The notes beneath the pieces were generated by a model. That model was not told where the DNA came from, did not search any database, and saw nothing but the letters and a program-made list of their open reading frames with translations. The translations under genes and the position numbers were made by a program. From the NCBI GenBank assembly GCA_016124745.1, contig WGNC01000025.1, forward strand, positions 99,753 to 163,752: a stretch of DNA of 64,000 bases, written 5' to 3'. Shown piece after piece: positions 25,582-35,346 of this stretch (positions are counted from its first letter, which is position 1; the number at the start of each line of letters is the position of its first letter). Source of the DNA: Thiobacillus sp. Its GTDB lineage: Bacteria; Pseudomonadota; Gammaproteobacteria; Burkholderiales; Thiobacillaceae.

Positions 25582-26388
25582 TCAGAATACTGCGCGCCGG
25601 AACATGCCGATCCAGTCTGTTCTGGTCAGAACCGGGCGGTTGTGGAATACACAGCCGGGGTCGGCATGCAGCTTGCGCAGGATGGCCTCGCCGCCAAGGA
25701 TGGTCATGCGCAGTTCCAGTCCGATGCGCCCCTTGAGGTGTCGGCCGAGCGGTGCCCCGGCCTGCAATAACCTGCGGGTACGTTCGATCTGTTTGTTCAT
25801 CAACGTGTGCCACAAACCATGCGTGTCTCCGGCGGCGATCTGGTTCTCGCTGACGTGGTACGCAGCCAGTTCATCCTGTGGCAGATAGATGCGGCCCTTC
25901 CGGTAATCGACTGCGATGTCCTGCAAGAAATTGATGAGTTGCAGGCTGCTGCAGATGGCGTCGGAATACGCAAGGTGGCGCGGGTCGTCGTCACCATACA
26001 GATGCATCATCAAGCGGCCGACCGGGTTGGCCGAACGGCGGCAGTAGTCCATGACGTCGCCGAAGCTGGCGTAGCGTGTCTTTTCGACATCCTGTTCGAA
26101 GGCGGACAGGAGGTCGCGAAACGGCGCAAGCGGAATGGCGTGTTTGCGGATGGCTGACGCGAGCGGCCCGAATATGGGGTGGGTGGTGGCCTCGCCGCGT
26201 TCGATGCGATTCAGTTCGGTCTGGTAGGCGGCAAGCTGTTCCAGTCGCGTGGCTGGCGGCGCATCCCCTTCGTCGGCAATATCGTCCGCCGAACGTGCAA
26301 ATCGATAGACGGCTTCCACCGGTTGGCGCAGCCGTTTGGGCAGCAACCAGGACGCAACAGGGAAGTTTTCGTAGTGATCGACCGGCAC
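25582..26388 (-). CDS. hpnC: Hydroxysqualene synthase (squalene synthase-like HpnC)
   Basis: A 268-residue homologue of HpnD. The opening NFPVASWLLPKRLRQPVEAVYRFARSADDIADEGD holds the first aspartate motif, and LQLINFLQDIAVDYRKGRIYLPQDEL the second. HpnC hydrolyses presqualene diphosphate to hydroxysqualene. With HpnD and HpnE it makes squalene, the precursor of hopanoids. No squalene-hopene cyclase is in this window, so the end product is inferred. Confidence 0.9.
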   Translation of the reverse strand: MPVDHYENFPVASWLLPKRLRQPVEAVYRFARSADDIADEGDAPPATRLEQLAAYQTELNRIERGEATTHPIFGPLASAIRKHAIPLAPFRDLLSAFEQDVEKTRYASFGDVMDYCRRSANPVGRLMMHLYGDDDPRHLAYSDAICSSLQLINFLQDIAVDYRKGRIYLPQDELAAYHVSENQIAAGDTHGLWHTLMNKQIERTRRLLQAGAPLGRHLKGRIGLELRMTILGGEAILRKLHADPGCVFHNRPVLTRTDWIGMFRRAVF

Positions 26389-26460
26389 CGGGCAACAAAA
26401 AACGGAATGGGAATAATGACTTAGGCAGGATGCCGGGTGGGCTTGGGTGACAGCATCGTA

Positions 26461-26490
26461 TTGATTATATTACACTTATCGGTCGATAGT
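26461..26490 (+). promoter_or_regulatory. Candidate sigma-70 promoter of tRNA-Leu
   Basis: TTGATT (26461-26466) and GATAGT (26485-26490) are 18 bases apart, ending 14 bases before the mature tRNA 5' end. This AT-rich stretch stands out against its surroundings. Confidence 0.4.
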
Positions 26491-26504
26491 TTTGCGGCGA
26501 AGCC

Positions 26505-26589
26505 GCGGAAGTGGCGGAATTGGTAGACGCACTGGATTTAGGTTCCAGCGCCGCAAGGCGTGGGGGTTCGAGTCCCCCCTCCCGCACCA
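26505..26589 (+). tRNA. tRNA-Leu (anticodon TAG)
   Basis: An 85-nt class II tRNA with CCA encoded (26587-26589). The anticodon arm CTGGA-TTTAGGT-TCCAG gives TAG, the long variable arm GCCGCAAGGCG marks leucine, and the T arm is GGGGG-TTCGAGT-CCCCC. The acceptor 5' strand GCGGAAG against 3' CTCCCGC leaves one A5-C68 mismatch. It is 50 bp ahead of tig. Confidence 0.95.
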
Positions 26590-26639
26590 TCGGCTTTTGA
26601 CCCATCACCCCTCATTTCAATTCAGTCAGGAAGTATTTG

Positions 26640-27938
26640 ATGCAAGCAAATCTTGAAGTTCTCGAAGGACTGGTTCGGCGTCTGGACATCAGCGTGCCCA
26701 TGGATCAACTGGAATCCGAAGTGCAAGGCCGCCTCAAGCGCCTGGCGCGCAGCGTCAAGATGGACGGATTCCGTCCTGGCAAGGCGCCGTTGAGTGCAGT
26801 CGCGCGCCAGCACGGCGCCGGCGTGCGTCAGGAGGTGCTGGGCGAAACGCTGCAGAGCCGCTTTGGCGATGCCGTACAGGCGCACCAGCTGAAAATTGCG
26901 GGTTACCCTCGCTTTGAGCCCAAGGCCGGACAGGATGCCGCGTCTGAAATGACCTTCAGCGCAAGCTTCGAGGTTTATCCGGAAGTCAGGATTGACGATC
27001 TGAACACCGGCAAGATCAGCCGCCCCGTTGTTAGCCTGAGCGACGCCGATGTCGGCAAAACACTGGAAGTTCTGCAGAAGCAGCGACGCACCTTTGAACC
27101 GGCCGACAGGGCTGCAATTGAAGGGGATCTGGTCAAGTTCGATTACCAGGGCACGATCGATGGCGAGGCTTTCGAAGGTGGCAAGGGCGAAGACTTCGCT
27201 TCAGTGATCGGCGAAGGCAGGTTGCTGAAGGATTTCGAGCAGAACCTGATCGGGCTCAAGGCAGGAGACAGCAAGGGTTTCGATTTGACCTTCCCGGCTG
27301 AATATGCCGCCAAGGAACTCGCCGGCAAGAACGCGCATTTCGAGGTGCAGATCAAGGAAGTTCAGGCGCCGGTTCTGCCGCCGATCGACGCGGACTTCGC
27401 CAAGGCGCTCGGCATCGAGGACGGCGATGTGGAAAAACTCAGGGCCGAGGTGAAGTCCAATCTCGAGCGCGAAGTGAAGCGCCGGGTGCAGACCAAACTG
27501 AAGGAGCAGACGATGGAACTGTTGCTGCAGAAAAGCACACTGGATCTTCCGCAAAGCCTGGTCGCGATGGAAACCGACCGTTTGCGCCAGATGACGGAAG
27601 CGGACATGCAGCAGCGCGGGGTTCAGACTATGAAGCTCTCTGCCGATATGTTTACAGGGCAGGCCGAGCGTCGCGTGCGTCTGGGACTGATCCTGGCAGA
27701 GATTGTGCAGGCCAACAAACTGGTGGCGCAGCCGGAACAGATTCGTGAGTTGATTCAGGAACAGGCGCAGAGCTACGAAGATCCGGAACAGGTGCTGCAG
27801 TGGTACTACCAGAGCCCGGAAAGGATGCAGGAGATCGAGTCCCTGGCGCTGGAAGAGAATGTGGTAGCATGGGTCGCAGGTCAGGCCCAAGTGGAAGACG
27901 TGACAACCTCCTTTGAAGAACTGATGGGACGTGCCTGA
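26640..27938 (+). CDS. tig: Trigger factor
   Basis: A 432-residue ribosome-bound chaperone and peptidyl-prolyl isomerase. ATG 26640 is chosen over TTG 26637 because of the AGGAAG at 26629-26634. The ribosome-binding helix holds [17 protein letters not shown] (the GFRxGKxP signature). The FKBP domain lies at about 155-240 ([27 protein letters not shown]), and the helical C-domain follows. It overlaps clpP by one base, the classical tig-clpP-clpX-lon order of proteostasis genes. Confidence 0.96.
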   Translation: MQANLEVLEGLVRRLDISVPMDQLESEVQGRLKRLARSVKMDGFRPGKAPLSAVARQHGAGVRQEVLGETLQSRFGDAVQAHQLKIAGYPRFEPKAGQDAASEMTFSASFEVYPEVRIDDLNTGKISRPVVSLSDADVGKTLEVLQKQRRTFEPADRAAIEGDLVKFDYQGTIDGEAFEGGKGEDFASVIGEGRLLKDFEQNLIGLKAGDSKGFDLTFPAEYAAKELAGKNAHFEVQIKEVQAPVLPPIDADFAKALGIEDGDVEKLRAEVKSNLEREVKRRVQTKLKEQTMELLLQKSTLDLPQSLVAMETDRLRQMTEADMQQRGVQTMKLSADMFTGQAERRVRLGLILAEIVQANKLVAQPEQIRELIQEQAQSYEDPEQVLQWYYQSPERMQEIESLALEENVVAWVAGQAQVEDVTTSFEELMGRA

Positions 27939-28585
27939 TGCGTATAGATTTTGAACGCGATGTTTCGAATTCCCGGCATTCCGAGCCGCAAGGTTTGGGG
28001 CTGGTGCCCATGGTCGTCGAACAAAGCGGCCGTGGCGAGCGCGCTTACGACATTTATTCGCGCCTGCTCAAGGAGCGGGTCATTTTCCTGGTGGGGCCCG
28101 TGAACGATGCGACGGCCAATCTTGTGGTCGCGCAAATGCTGTTCCTGGAGTCCGAGAACCCCGACAAGGACATCTACTTTTACATCAATTCCCCTGGTGG
28201 CTCTGTTTCGGCCGGTCTGGCGATCTATGACACCATGCAGTTCATCAAACCCGACGTGTCGACGCTCTGCATCGGCCAGGCGGCCAGCATGGGCGCGTTC
28301 CTGCTGACGGCGGGCACCAAGGGCAAGCGATACAGCCTTCCCAACTCGCGCATGATGATTCACCAGCCGCTGGGTGGCTTCCAGGGGCAGGCGTCGGACA
28401 TTGAAATTCACGCCAAGGAAATTCTGTATTTGAAAGCTCGACTCAATGAGATGCTGGCCAAGCACACCGGGCAGAGCCTGGAAGTGATTGATCGTGATAC
28501 CGATCGCGACAATTTCATGAGCGCCGAACAATCGGTGAACTATGGACTGGTCGACAAGGTGCTGACCAGCCGTATCGAGGCATAA
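27938..28585 (+). CDS. clpP: ATP-dependent Clp protease proteolytic subunit
   Basis: A 215-residue serine protease forming a double heptamer. The catalytic serine is in [14 protein letters not shown], the histidine in [22 protein letters not shown] and the aspartate in [14 protein letters not shown] [15 protein letters not shown]. The N-terminal propeptide is short. It shares a base with the tig stop (TGATG) and is followed by clpX, its unfoldase. Confidence 0.97.
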   Translation: MRIDFERDVSNSRHSEPQGLGLVPMVVEQSGRGERAYDIYSRLLKERVIFLVGPVNDATANLVVAQMLFLESENPDKDIYFYINSPGGSVSAGLAIYDTMQFIKPDVSTLCIGQAASMGAFLLTAGTKGKRYSLPNSRMMIHQPLGGFQGQASDIEIHAKEILYLKARLNEMLAKHTGQSLEVIDRDTDRDNFMSAEQSVNYGLVDKVLTSRIEA

Positions 28586-28607
28586 GGCAATTACGCAAGG
28601 AACAGGC

Positions 28608-29894
28608 ATGGCAGACAAAGGTTCGGGCGACAAACTTCTCTACTGCTCCTTCTGCGGCAAGAGCCAGCATGAAGTGCGCAAGCTGATTGCTGGGCCGTCG
28701 GTATTCATCTGCGATGAATGCGTCGAACTGTGCAACGACATCATTCGTGAGGAAATCCAGCAGGCCGACAACCAGAAGGGCTCAGGTTCGGACTTGCCGA
28801 CCCCGCACGAGATCAGCGGTATTCTCGATCAATACGTGATCGGCCAGGGGCAGGCAAAGAAATCGCTGGCGGTCGCTGTCTACAACCACTACAAGCGCCT
28901 GCGCAGCAGTTCTGCAAGCGGCAATGCCGGGACCATCGAAGTCGAACTGGCAAAGAGCAATATCTTGTTGATTGGCCCGACCGGTTCGGGCAAGACCTTG
29001 CTGGCGCAAACGCTCGCGCGCCTCCTGAATGTGCCGTTCGTGATCGCCGACGCCACCACCCTGACCGAAGCCGGTTATGTCGGTGAGGATGTCGAAAATA
29101 TCATCCAGAAGCTGCTGCAGAAGTGCGATTACGATGTCGACAAGGCCAAGCAGGGCATTGTTTACATTGATGAAATCGACAAGATTTCGCGCAAGGCCGA
29201 CAACCCGTCGATTACCCGCGACGTGTCGGGTGAAGGCGTGCAGCAGGCGCTGCTGAAGTTGATCGAAGGCACCACCGCCTCGGTTCCGCCGCAGGGTGGA
29301 CGCAAGCACCCGAATCAGGAATTCGTCCAGGTCGATACCAGCAATATCCTGTTCATCTGCGGCGGCGCATTCAGCGGGCTGGAAAAGGTGATTCGCGGCC
29401 GCACCGAAAAAGGTGGTATCGGCTTCGGCGCGCAGGTCAAGAACGTCGACGAGACCAAACGCGATGCCGAACTGCTGCATCAGGTCGAGCCCGAGGACCT
29501 GATCAAGTATGGCCTCATTCCGGAATTTGTCGGGCGTTTGCCGGTGGTCGCAACCCTCGACGAACTCGATGAGTCCGCCCTGTTGCAGATCCTGACCGAG
29601 CCGAAGAACGCGCTCACCAAGCAGTTCGCCAAGCTGTTCAAGATGGAAGGGGTCGATCTCGAGTTTCGTGAAGATGCACTCCACGCAATCGCCAAGCGTG
29701 CGCTGGCACGCCGCACTGGCGCGCGTGGCCTGCGTTCGATCATTGAGCACGCTCTGCTCGACACCATGTATGACCTGCCTTCCCTCAAGGGGGTCAGCAA
29801 AGTGGTGGTGGATGACGGCCTGATCAACGGCGAAGGCAAGCCCCTGCTGATTTACTCCGAGCAAGGCGACGAGCCACTGGCCGCCGAAGCTTGA
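28608..29894 (+). CDS. clpX: ATP-dependent Clp protease ATP-binding subunit ClpX
   Basis: A 428-residue AAA+ unfoldase. The zinc-binding domain comes first ([20 protein letters not shown] and ICDECVELC). Walker A is [15 protein letters not shown] near residue 126, Walker B is [10 protein letters not shown], and the IGF loop that docks to ClpP reads GGIGFGAQV. It delivers tagged substrates, including those marked by the tmRNA encoded at 60 kb, to ClpP. Confidence 0.97.
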   Translation: MADKGSGDKLLYCSFCGKSQHEVRKLIAGPSVFICDECVELCNDIIREEIQQADNQKGSGSDLPTPHEISGILDQYVIGQGQAKKSLAVAVYNHYKRLRSSSASGNAGTIEVELAKSNILLIGPTGSGKTLLAQTLARLLNVPFVIADATTLTEAGYVGEDVENIIQKLLQKCDYDVDKAKQGIVYIDEIDKISRKADNPSITRDVSGEGVQQALLKLIEGTTASVPPQGGRKHPNQEFVQVDTSNILFICGGAFSGLEKVIRGRTEKGGIGFGAQVKNVDETKRDAELLHQVEPEDLIKYGLIPEFVGRLPVVATLDELDESALLQILTEPKNALTKQFAKLFKMEGVDLEFREDALHAIAKRALARRTGARGLRSIIEHALLDTMYDLPSLKGVSKVVVDDGLINGEGKPLLIYSEQGDEPLAAEA

Positions 29895-29928
29895 AGAAGA
29901 ATGGCCGATGGGGGAACCTATCAGCCAT

Positions 29929-29957
29929 CTTGAATTTCAAACTATGCCCCCCAATTA
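29929..29957 (+). promoter_or_regulatory. Heat-shock (sigma-32) promoter of lon
   Basis: CTTGAA (29929-29934), 14 bases, then CCCCAATTA (29949-29957), a close match to the sigma-32 consensus CTTGAA-N11-16-CCCCATNTA. It lies about 55 bp before lon, a known heat-shock gene. The 5' end of the transcript would fall near 29965. Confidence 0.65.
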
Positions 29958-30012
29958 CGGATGAGCGTGGTTGAATGCCGCGCATCCTTTCCTTAACCCT
30001 GACTAGGAAATC

Positions 30013-32430
30013 ATGATGAGCGACAACGTACTCAAGGAACAGATCGATCTGCCGCTGTTGCCGCTTAGGGATGTGGTGGTGTTTCCCCATATGGTCATCC
30101 CCCTGTTTGTCGGCCGTCCCAAATCGATTAAAGCGCTGGAAACCTCGATGGAGTCCGGCAAGAGCATTCTGCTGGTGGCGCAAAAGACAGCCGCACAGGA
30201 CGATCCCACCCCGGAAGACCTATACGACACCGGCAGCGTGGCCACTGTCCTGCAGATGCTGAAACTGCCTGACGGCACCGTCAAGGTGCTGGTGGAAGGC
30301 AACCAGCGCGCCCGTGTGCTCAAGGTGACCGATGCCGAAACCCACCTGACCGCGCAAGCCGAGATTCTGCCTGCCGAAGGTGAAGAACTGGTGGAAGTCG
30401 AGGCGATGCGCCGTGCACTGCTGACCCAGTTCGACCAGTACGTCAAACTGAACAAGAAGATTCCGCCCGAGATCCTGACCTCGTTGTCTGGCATTGATGA
30501 GGCTGGTCGCCTGGCCGACACCATCGTTGCGCACCTCCCCCTGAAGCTTGAACAGAAGCAGGAAGTGCTGGAGATGATCGGCGTCAACAAGCGCCTGGAA
30601 CATCTGCTCGGTCTGCTTGAAGGCGAACTCGATATTCTGCAGGTTGAAAAGCGCATTCGCGGTCGCGTCAAGCGGCAGATGGAGAAAAGCCAGCGCGAGT
30701 ATTACCTGAACGAACAGGTCAAGGCGATCCAGAAGGAACTCGGCGACATCGAAGAGGGTGCCGAACTGGAAGAACTCGAAAGCCGCATCAAGCAGGCCAG
30801 CATGTCCAAGGAGGCCGAAGCCAAGGCGATGGGCGAGCTGAAAAAGCTGCGCATGATGTCGCCGATGTCGGCCGAAGCGACTGTCATCCGCAGCTACATC
30901 GAAGCCATGGTCGGCTTGCCGTGGAAAAAGAAAACCAAGATCAGCAAGGACCTGGTCAAGGCCGAGAAGGTGCTGGATCAGGACCATTACGGCCTCGACA
31001 AGGTCAAGGAACGCATTCTCGAATACCTTGCCGTGCAGCAGCGCGTCGACAAGGTGAAAGCACCGATCCTGTGCCTGGTGGGGCCACCTGGCGTGGGCAA
31101 GACTTCGCTCGGACAATCCATTGCGCGCGCGACCAACCGCAAATTCGTCCGCATGGCCCTGGGAGGGGTGCGCGACGAGTCGGAGATTCGTGGGCACCGT
31201 CGTACCTACATCGGTTCGATGCCGGGGAAAATCCTGCAGAGCCTGACCAAGATCGGCGTGAAGAATCCCCTGTTCCTGCTCGATGAGGTCGACAAGATGG
31301 GGCAGGACTTCCGCGGGGATCCTTCGTCGGCTCTGCTGGAGGTGCTCGATCCCGAGCAGAACCACACTTTCCAGGACCACTACATCGAGGTCGAATACGA
31401 CCTCTCCGATGTGATGTTCGTCGCCACGGCCAACTCGCTCAACCTGCCTGCACCGCTGCTTGACCGGATGGAAGTGATCCGCCTGTCGGGCTACACAGAA
31501 GACGAGAAAATCAACATTGCACTGCGCTATCTGGTGCCCAAGCAGCTCAAGGTCAACGGCATCAAGGAAGGTGAACTGGCGATAGCCGAATCTGCGCTGC
31601 GCGATATAGTGCGCTATTACACGCGCGAATCCGGCGTCCGTAGCCTGGAGCGTGAAATTTCAAAAATCTGCCGCAAGGCGGTCAAGGCCCTGCTGCTGAA
31701 GAAGCAGCGCACCAAGCTCACCGTGACTTCGCGCAATCTTGAGAAATATCTCGGGGTGCGGCGTTTCAGTTTCGGCATTGCCGAGCAGAACAACCAGGTT
31801 GGGCAGGTGACCGGTCTGGCCTGGACCGAAGTGGGTGGCGAGTTGCTGACGATCGAGGCGGTGTCGCTGCCAGGACGCGGCAAAATGACCACCACCGGCA
31901 AGCTGGGCGAAGTGATGCAGGAATCGATACAGGCTGCGCTTTCGGTTGTGCGTTCGCGCTCGCGCAAGCTGGGGGTCCAGGAGGATTTCTACCAGAAGCG
32001 TGACATCCACATCCATCTGCCGGAAGGTGCGACCCCGAAAGATGGCCCCTCGGCAGGCATCGCAATTTGTACCGCCATGGTGTCCATTCTCACGAACATT
32101 CCGGTGCGGGCGGATGTCGCGATGACCGGAGAAATCACATTGCGGGGCGAGGTTCTGCCTATCGGCGGCTTGAAGGAAAAATTGCTGGCCGCGCATCGTG
32201 GTGGCATCAAGACGGTTTTGATTCCGCAGGAAAACGTCAAGGATCTGACCGAGATTCCGGACAACATCAAGAACAAGCTTGATATCCACCCCGTCAAGTG
32301 GATCGATCAAGTGCTTGAATTCGCATTGGAACATGCACCCGAACCTTTGCCGGATGAACCGGAAGCCGATTCGACAGCAATCGCTGTGCCAGAAGAGGGT
32401 GATACCTCCGCTGCGGCCCTCAAACACTGA
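30013..32430 (+). CDS. lon: ATP-dependent protease Lon
   Basis: An 805-residue single-chain protease. The N-terminal substrate domain begins [25 protein letters not shown]. The AAA+ module at about 350-540 has Walker [16 protein letters not shown] and Walker [11 protein letters not shown]. The protease domain has catalytic Ser in [10 protein letters not shown] and Lys in [15 protein letters not shown]. An ATG one codon in (30016) is an equal start candidate. A sigma-32-like promoter precedes it and an intrinsic terminator follows. Confidence 0.97.
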   Translation: MMSDNVLKEQIDLPLLPLRDVVVFPHMVIPLFVGRPKSIKALETSMESGKSILLVAQKTAAQDDPTPEDLYDTGSVATVLQMLKLPDGTVKVLVEGNQRARVLKVTDAETHLTAQAEILPAEGEELVEVEAMRRALLTQFDQYVKLNKKIPPEILTSLSGIDEAGRLADTIVAHLPLKLEQKQEVLEMIGVNKRLEHLLGLLEGELDILQVEKRIRGRVKRQMEKSQREYYLNEQVKAIQKELGDIEEGAELEELESRIKQASMSKEAEAKAMGELKKLRMMSPMSAEATVIRSYIEAMVGLPWKKKTKISKDLVKAEKVLDQDHYGLDKVKERILEYLAVQQRVDKVKAPILCLVGPPGVGKTSLGQSIARATNRKFVRMALGGVRDESEIRGHRRTYIGSMPGKILQSLTKIGVKNPLFLLDEVDKMGQDFRGDPSSALLEVLDPEQNHTFQDHYIEVEYDLSDVMFVATANSLNLPAPLLDRMEVIRLSGYTEDEKINIALRYLVPKQLKVNGIKEGELAIAESALRDIVRYYTRESGVRSLEREISKICRKAVKALLLKKQRTKLTVTSRNLEKYLGVRRFSFGIAEQNNQVGQVTGLAWTEVGGELLTIEAVSLPGRGKMTTTGKLGEVMQESIQAALSVVRSRSRKLGVQEDFYQKRDIHIHLPEGATPKDGPSAGIAICTAMVSILTNIPVRADVAMTGEITLRGEVLPIGGLKEKLLAAHRGGIKTVLIPQENVKDLTEIPDNIKNKLDIHPVKWIDQVLEFALEHAPEPLPDEPEADSTAIAVPEEGDTSAAALKH

Positions 32431-32451
32431 CAGCATCGAGATCGTCATTTC

Positions 32452-32480
32452 AAATCCCGCGCCAGTCGCGGGATTTTTTT
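32452..32480 (+). terminator. Rho-independent terminator after lon
   Basis: Stem AAATCCCGCG (32452-32461) with CGCGGGATTT (32467-32476), loop CCAGT, then a run of T to 32480. It ends the clp-lon transcript 22 bases after the lon stop. Confidence 0.9.
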
Positions 32481-32501
32481 ATGAATAGCCCGGAAATCCG
32501 C

Positions 32502-32531
32502 TTGACACAAGGTTTTGCGGGTTGTTATAAA
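32502..32531 (+). promoter_or_regulatory. Sigma-70 promoter of hupB
   Basis: A perfect -35 TTGACA (32502-32507) and a -10 TATAAA (32526-32531, spacing 18) or TTATAA one base earlier (spacing 17). The hupB start codon follows 47 bases downstream. Confidence 0.8.
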
Positions 32532-32578
32532 AGCGTCCACAGGGATTTCCTGTGCCACTCTAATGAAGGGGACAACAC

Positions 32579-32851
32579 GTGAACAAATCCGAATTGATCG
32601 ATGCCATTGCCGACTCAGCTGACATTTCCAAAGCCGCCGCAGGACGTGCGCTCGATGCGACCGTCGAAGCAGTCAAGAAAGCCCTGAAAAAAGGTGACAT
32701 GGTGACACTGGTGGGTTTTGGCAGTTTCTATGTGGGCAAGCGTGCAGCACGCACTGGCCGCAATCCGCGCACGGGCGCGACCATCAAGATCAAGGCCGCC
32801 AAGGTGCCGAAGTTCCGCGCCGGCAAAGGTCTGAAAGATGCAATCAACTAA
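32579..32851 (+). CDS. hupB: DNA-binding protein HU
   Basis: A 90-residue nucleoid protein starting at GTG 32579 with GGGG at 32569-32572 as ribosome-binding site. [26 protein letters not shown] forms the dimer helices, [25 protein letters not shown] is the beta-arm with the intercalating proline in RNPRTG, and [16 protein letters not shown] ends it. HU bends and compacts DNA. It has its own promoter and lies between lon and two tRNA genes. Confidence 0.96.
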   Translation: MNKSELIDAIADSADISKAAAGRALDATVEAVKKALKKGDMVTLVGFGSFYVGKRAARTGRNPRTGATIKIKAAKVPKFRAGKGLKDAIN

Positions 32852-32870
32852 TAAAAAACACAGCGAGCAT

Positions 32871-32900
32871 TTGGCAAGACCGGAAAAACTGTTGTAGAAT
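32871..32900 (+). promoter_or_regulatory. Candidate promoter of the tRNA-Val/tRNA-Asp pair
   Basis: TTGGCA (32871-32876) and TAGAAT (32895-32900), 18 bases apart, ending 13 bases before the tRNA-Val 5' end. Confidence 0.55.
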
Positions 32901-32913
32901 TTCGGACTTTGTC

Positions 32914-32989
32914 GGGTGCTTAGCTCAGTTGGTAGAGCGTCGCCCTTACAAGGCGAATGTCGTCGGTTCGACCCCGGCAGCACCCACCA
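32914..32989 (+). tRNA. tRNA-Val (anticodon TAC)
   Basis: A 76-nt tRNA. The acceptor GGGTGCT pairs with AGCACCC and CCA is encoded. D arm TAGCTCAGTTGGTAGAGC, anticodon arm CGCCC-TTACAAG-GCG with TAC, T arm CGGTTCGACCCCG. Confidence 0.96.
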
Positions 32990-33028
32990 GCTAGCAACAG
33001 GGGCGATCACAAGTACAAGCAGTAAAAG

Positions 33029-33105
33029 GGAGTGGTAGTTCAGTTGGTTAGAATACCGGCCTGTCACGCCGGGGGTCGCGGGTTCGAGTCCCGTCCACTC
33101 CGCCA
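33029..33105 (+). tRNA. tRNA-Asp (anticodon GTC)
   Basis: A 77-nt tRNA. The acceptor GGAGTGG pairs with CCACTCC, followed by G and an encoded CCA. The anticodon arm CCGGC-CTGTCAC-GCCGG reads GTC. It is 39 bases behind tRNA-Val and probably on the same transcript, which stops at the hairpin just after it. Confidence 0.96.
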
Positions 33106-33111
33106 ACACCG

Positions 33112-33141
33112 AAAAAAGGCGAACGCGAGTTCGCCTTTTTT
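33112..33141 (+). terminator. Rho-independent terminator after tRNA-Asp
   Basis: A 13-bp stem: AAAAAAGGCGAAC (33112-33124) with GTTCGCCTTTTTT (33129-33141) around GCGA. The A and T tracts make it usable on both strands. Confidence 0.93.
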
Positions 33142-33234
33142 CATTTCAGCCTCCTTTTCGTCCATCAGGGCGAGACGCGAAGCGTAAAGTGCGCGAGAAT
33201 TCGCGTTGACGTAAATTTTCTGGAGTAGAAGACT

Positions 33235-35130
33235 GTGCTCGAAGCAATCCGCAGACATGCCCAGGGCTGGCTGGCCAAAGTCGTACTGGGTTTGATCGCA
33301 ATTACATTCGCCCTGTTCGGAATTGATTCCTACATGAAGGGCGACCCAAGCGGCGGCCTCGTCGCCGAAGTGGGCGATGTCGGCGTGTCGCGCGAAGAAC
33401 TGGGGCGAGAAATTCAGGCGCAGAGCGATCGCATGCGCGAGGCACTTGGTCCCACATTCGATCCTGCCGTGACCGAAACCGCCGACTTTCGGAAGAAGGT
33501 GCTCGACAACCTGATCGAGCGCAAAGCCGTGTTGCAGGACGCGCAAAAGCTCAGAATCCTGGCCCCCGATGCGTACGTCGCCTCGGTCCTGACGCAAATT
33601 CCGGAGTTCCAGCAGGACGGCAAGTTTTCACAACAGCGCTATGAGGCGGTCCTGCGACAGAATGGACGCTCGCCGGTCCAGTTTGAAAACGATTTGCGGC
33701 AGTCCTTCATGATCGAGACCCTCTCGAGTCCGGCTTCGCTTGCGGCATTCCCGTCCAGCACCTCGGTGTCACAGATCTCCCGTCTGGTCGCGCAGCAGCG
33801 AGAAATTGCCTGGGCCGATCTGCCGGCTTCCAGTGTGGCCGCTGAAATCAAGGTGACGCCTGCCGACGTGGAGCGTTACTACGCCGATCACAAGGCCGAC
33901 TTCACGGATCCCGAACAGATCCGGGCCGAATTCCTCGTGCTCGATTTGGCCGCTGTGGCAGCGGGCATCACGGTAAGCGACCAGGATATCGCCGACTACT
34001 ACGCATCCAACGCCGCCCAGTTCGGACAGCCGGAACAGCGCAGCGCAAGCCATATCCTGATTGCCGTCGACAAGGAGGCGGACGCGGCCACGCGTGCCAA
34101 AGCCAAGGCCAAGGCAACCGAACTGTTCCAGACCGTGCAGAAAGCCCCTGCGCGTTTCGCCGAACTGGCGCGCACCCAGTCGCAGGATCCGGGCTCAGCC
34201 GCACAGGATGGCAGCCTTGGCAGCTTTGCCCGCGGCATGATGGTCAAGCCCTTCGAAGACGCCGTCTTCAGCATGAAGCCCAATGAGATCCGTGGTCCGG
34301 TGGAGACCGACTTTGGCTACCACATCATCCGACTGGACGGCATCGTGGCAGCCAAGACTGCGCCGCTGGAGCAGGTGCGGGCTGCGGTGGTGGATGCGCT
34401 GCGTAAACAGCAGGCGCAGAAGGCATTTGCAGAGCAGGCCGACAACTTCGGCAACCTGGTCTATGAAAATGCCGGCTCGCTAAAGCCTGCTGCGACCGCT
34501 GCCAAGCTGACCATTCAGCAGAGTGGCTGGATAACCGCCAAGACCGCACCGCCGCCTTTCAATCATGCCGGCCTGAGGGAGGCACTGTTCAACCCCGAGT
34601 CGATCAAGTCCAAGCAGAACACCGAAGCCATTGAAGTGCAGCCCGGTACACTGGTGGCGGCAAGAGTGGTGGAGCATCGTCCGGCACGCCTGCGTCCGCT
34701 GGCGGAGGTGTCGCAGTCCATCGAAGCGAAGTTGCAGGCCGAGCAGAGCGCACGCCTGTTGACCCAGAAAGGCGAAGCGACTATTCAGGCGCTGGCCAAA
34801 GGGGATGAGGCCGGATTGAAGTGGTCGGCCTTCCAGGTCGTCGGGCGTCAGCCGTCGGCTGAACTGGACAGCGCAGGCGCCAAGGCAGTGTTCCGGGTGA
34901 ATGCCGACAAACTGCCGGCCTATACCGGCTTCGTCCGCCCAGACGGTTCCTTCCGCATCGTGCGGGTGAGTCGCGTGGTGGAAGCGGCGGAGCAGCCCCC
35001 CGGCTTGATGACGTCAATCGAAGCCGGCGTCACCCAGGCGCAGCAGCGTGCGGACATGAAGGCGATGGTTGCGCTGATCACCGCAGGACAGAAAGTGAAG
35101 ATTAAACCCAACGCGATCGAAGGCAGGTAG
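33235..35130 (+). CDS. ppiD: Periplasmic folding chaperone / peptidyl-prolyl isomerase PpiD (SurA N-terminal type)
   Basis: A 631-residue protein from GTG 33235, with TGGAG 10 bases upstream. One N-terminal membrane helix ([20 protein letters not shown]) anchors a periplasmic SurA-like N-domain ([38 protein letters not shown]). A parvulin domain lies at about residues 260-365 ([53 protein letters not shown]), and a second, degenerate module follows. PpiD helps new outer-membrane and periplasmic proteins leave the Sec channel. It ends at a strong terminator, beyond which the RTX island begins. Confidence 0.93.
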   Translation: MLEAIRRHAQGWLAKVVLGLIAITFALFGIDSYMKGDPSGGLVAEVGDVGVSREELGREIQAQSDRMREALGPTFDPAVTETADFRKKVLDNLIERKAVLQDAQKLRILAPDAYVASVLTQIPEFQQDGKFSQQRYEAVLRQNGRSPVQFENDLRQSFMIETLSSPASLAAFPSSTSVSQISRLVAQQREIAWADLPASSVAAEIKVTPADVERYYADHKADFTDPEQIRAEFLVLDLAAVAAGITVSDQDIADYYASNAAQFGQPEQRSASHILIAVDKEADAATRAKAKAKATELFQTVQKAPARFAELARTQSQDPGSAAQDGSLGSFARGMMVKPFEDAVFSMKPNEIRGPVETDFGYHIIRLDGIVAAKTAPLEQVRAAVVDALRKQQAQKAFAEQADNFGNLVYENAGSLKPAATAAKLTIQQSGWITAKTAPPPFNHAGLREALFNPESIKSKQNTEAIEVQPGTLVAARVVEHRPARLRPLAEVSQSIEAKLQAEQSARLLTQKGEATIQALAKGDEAGLKWSAFQVVGRQPSAELDSAGAKAVFRVNADKLPAYTGFVRPDGSFRIVRVSRVVEAAEQPPGLMTSIEAGVTQAQQRADMKAMVALITAGQKVKIKPNAIEGR

Positions 35131-35140
35131 GCTGCTTTCG

Positions 35141-35162
35141 TGGCCTAATAAAAACGCGCCTT
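35141..35162 (+). repeat. Left copy of a 22-bp direct repeat bracketing the RTX/type I secretion block
   Basis: TGGCC-T-AATAAAAACGCGCCTT here matches 48137-48158 with a single change (T to C at the sixth base), both in the same orientation. The repeat contains the left half of a terminator stem at each site. Between the copies lie exactly the four secretion-related genes. It could be the scar of an insertion or duplication, or two terminators of common descent. Confidence 0.6.
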
Positions 35163-35176
35163 CGTGGCGCGTTTTT
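35150..35176 (+). terminator. Rho-independent terminator after ppiD
   Basis: Stem AAAAACGCGCC (35150-35160) with GGCGCGTTTTT (35166-35176), loop TTCGT, then more T. Twenty bases after the ppiD stop. Confidence 0.92.
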
Positions 35177-35231
35177 TCTTGGGCTGGCAGGGTGTGGTGT
35201 TTCCTTTATTCGAACGACGCATAGCCACCGG

Positions 35232-35243
35232 CAACTCAAGTTG
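35232..35243. promoter_or_regulatory. Palindrome CAACTCAAGTTG, upstream operator-like copy
   Basis: Arms CAACT/AGTTG around two bases. Its centre is 23 bp from the centre of the longer palindrome at 35250-35271, which has the same core apart from one base. Two like-spaced copies about two helical turns apart suggest paired binding of a dimeric regulator. Confidence 0.5.
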
Positions 35244-35249
35244 TGCGTT

Positions 35250-35271
35250 CTATACAACTAAAGTTGTATAG
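35250..35271. promoter_or_regulatory. Perfect 9-bp-arm palindrome upstream of the secretion ABC gene
   Basis: Arms CTATACAAC (35250-35258) and GTTGTATAG (35263-35271) around TAAA. The right 16 bases (35258-35273, CTAAAGTTGTATAGAC) recur exactly at 37682-37697, behind the transporter gene. The site is 76 bp before the transporter start. No T tract follows, so it looks like an operator rather than a terminator. Confidence 0.6.
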
Positions 35272-35346
35272 ACGAGGCTTCCCCCGTGACGCTATAAGCT
35301 TGCAGGAACAAGCGCATAGCCTGAAAAGATGAATGGGGGAGGGGAG

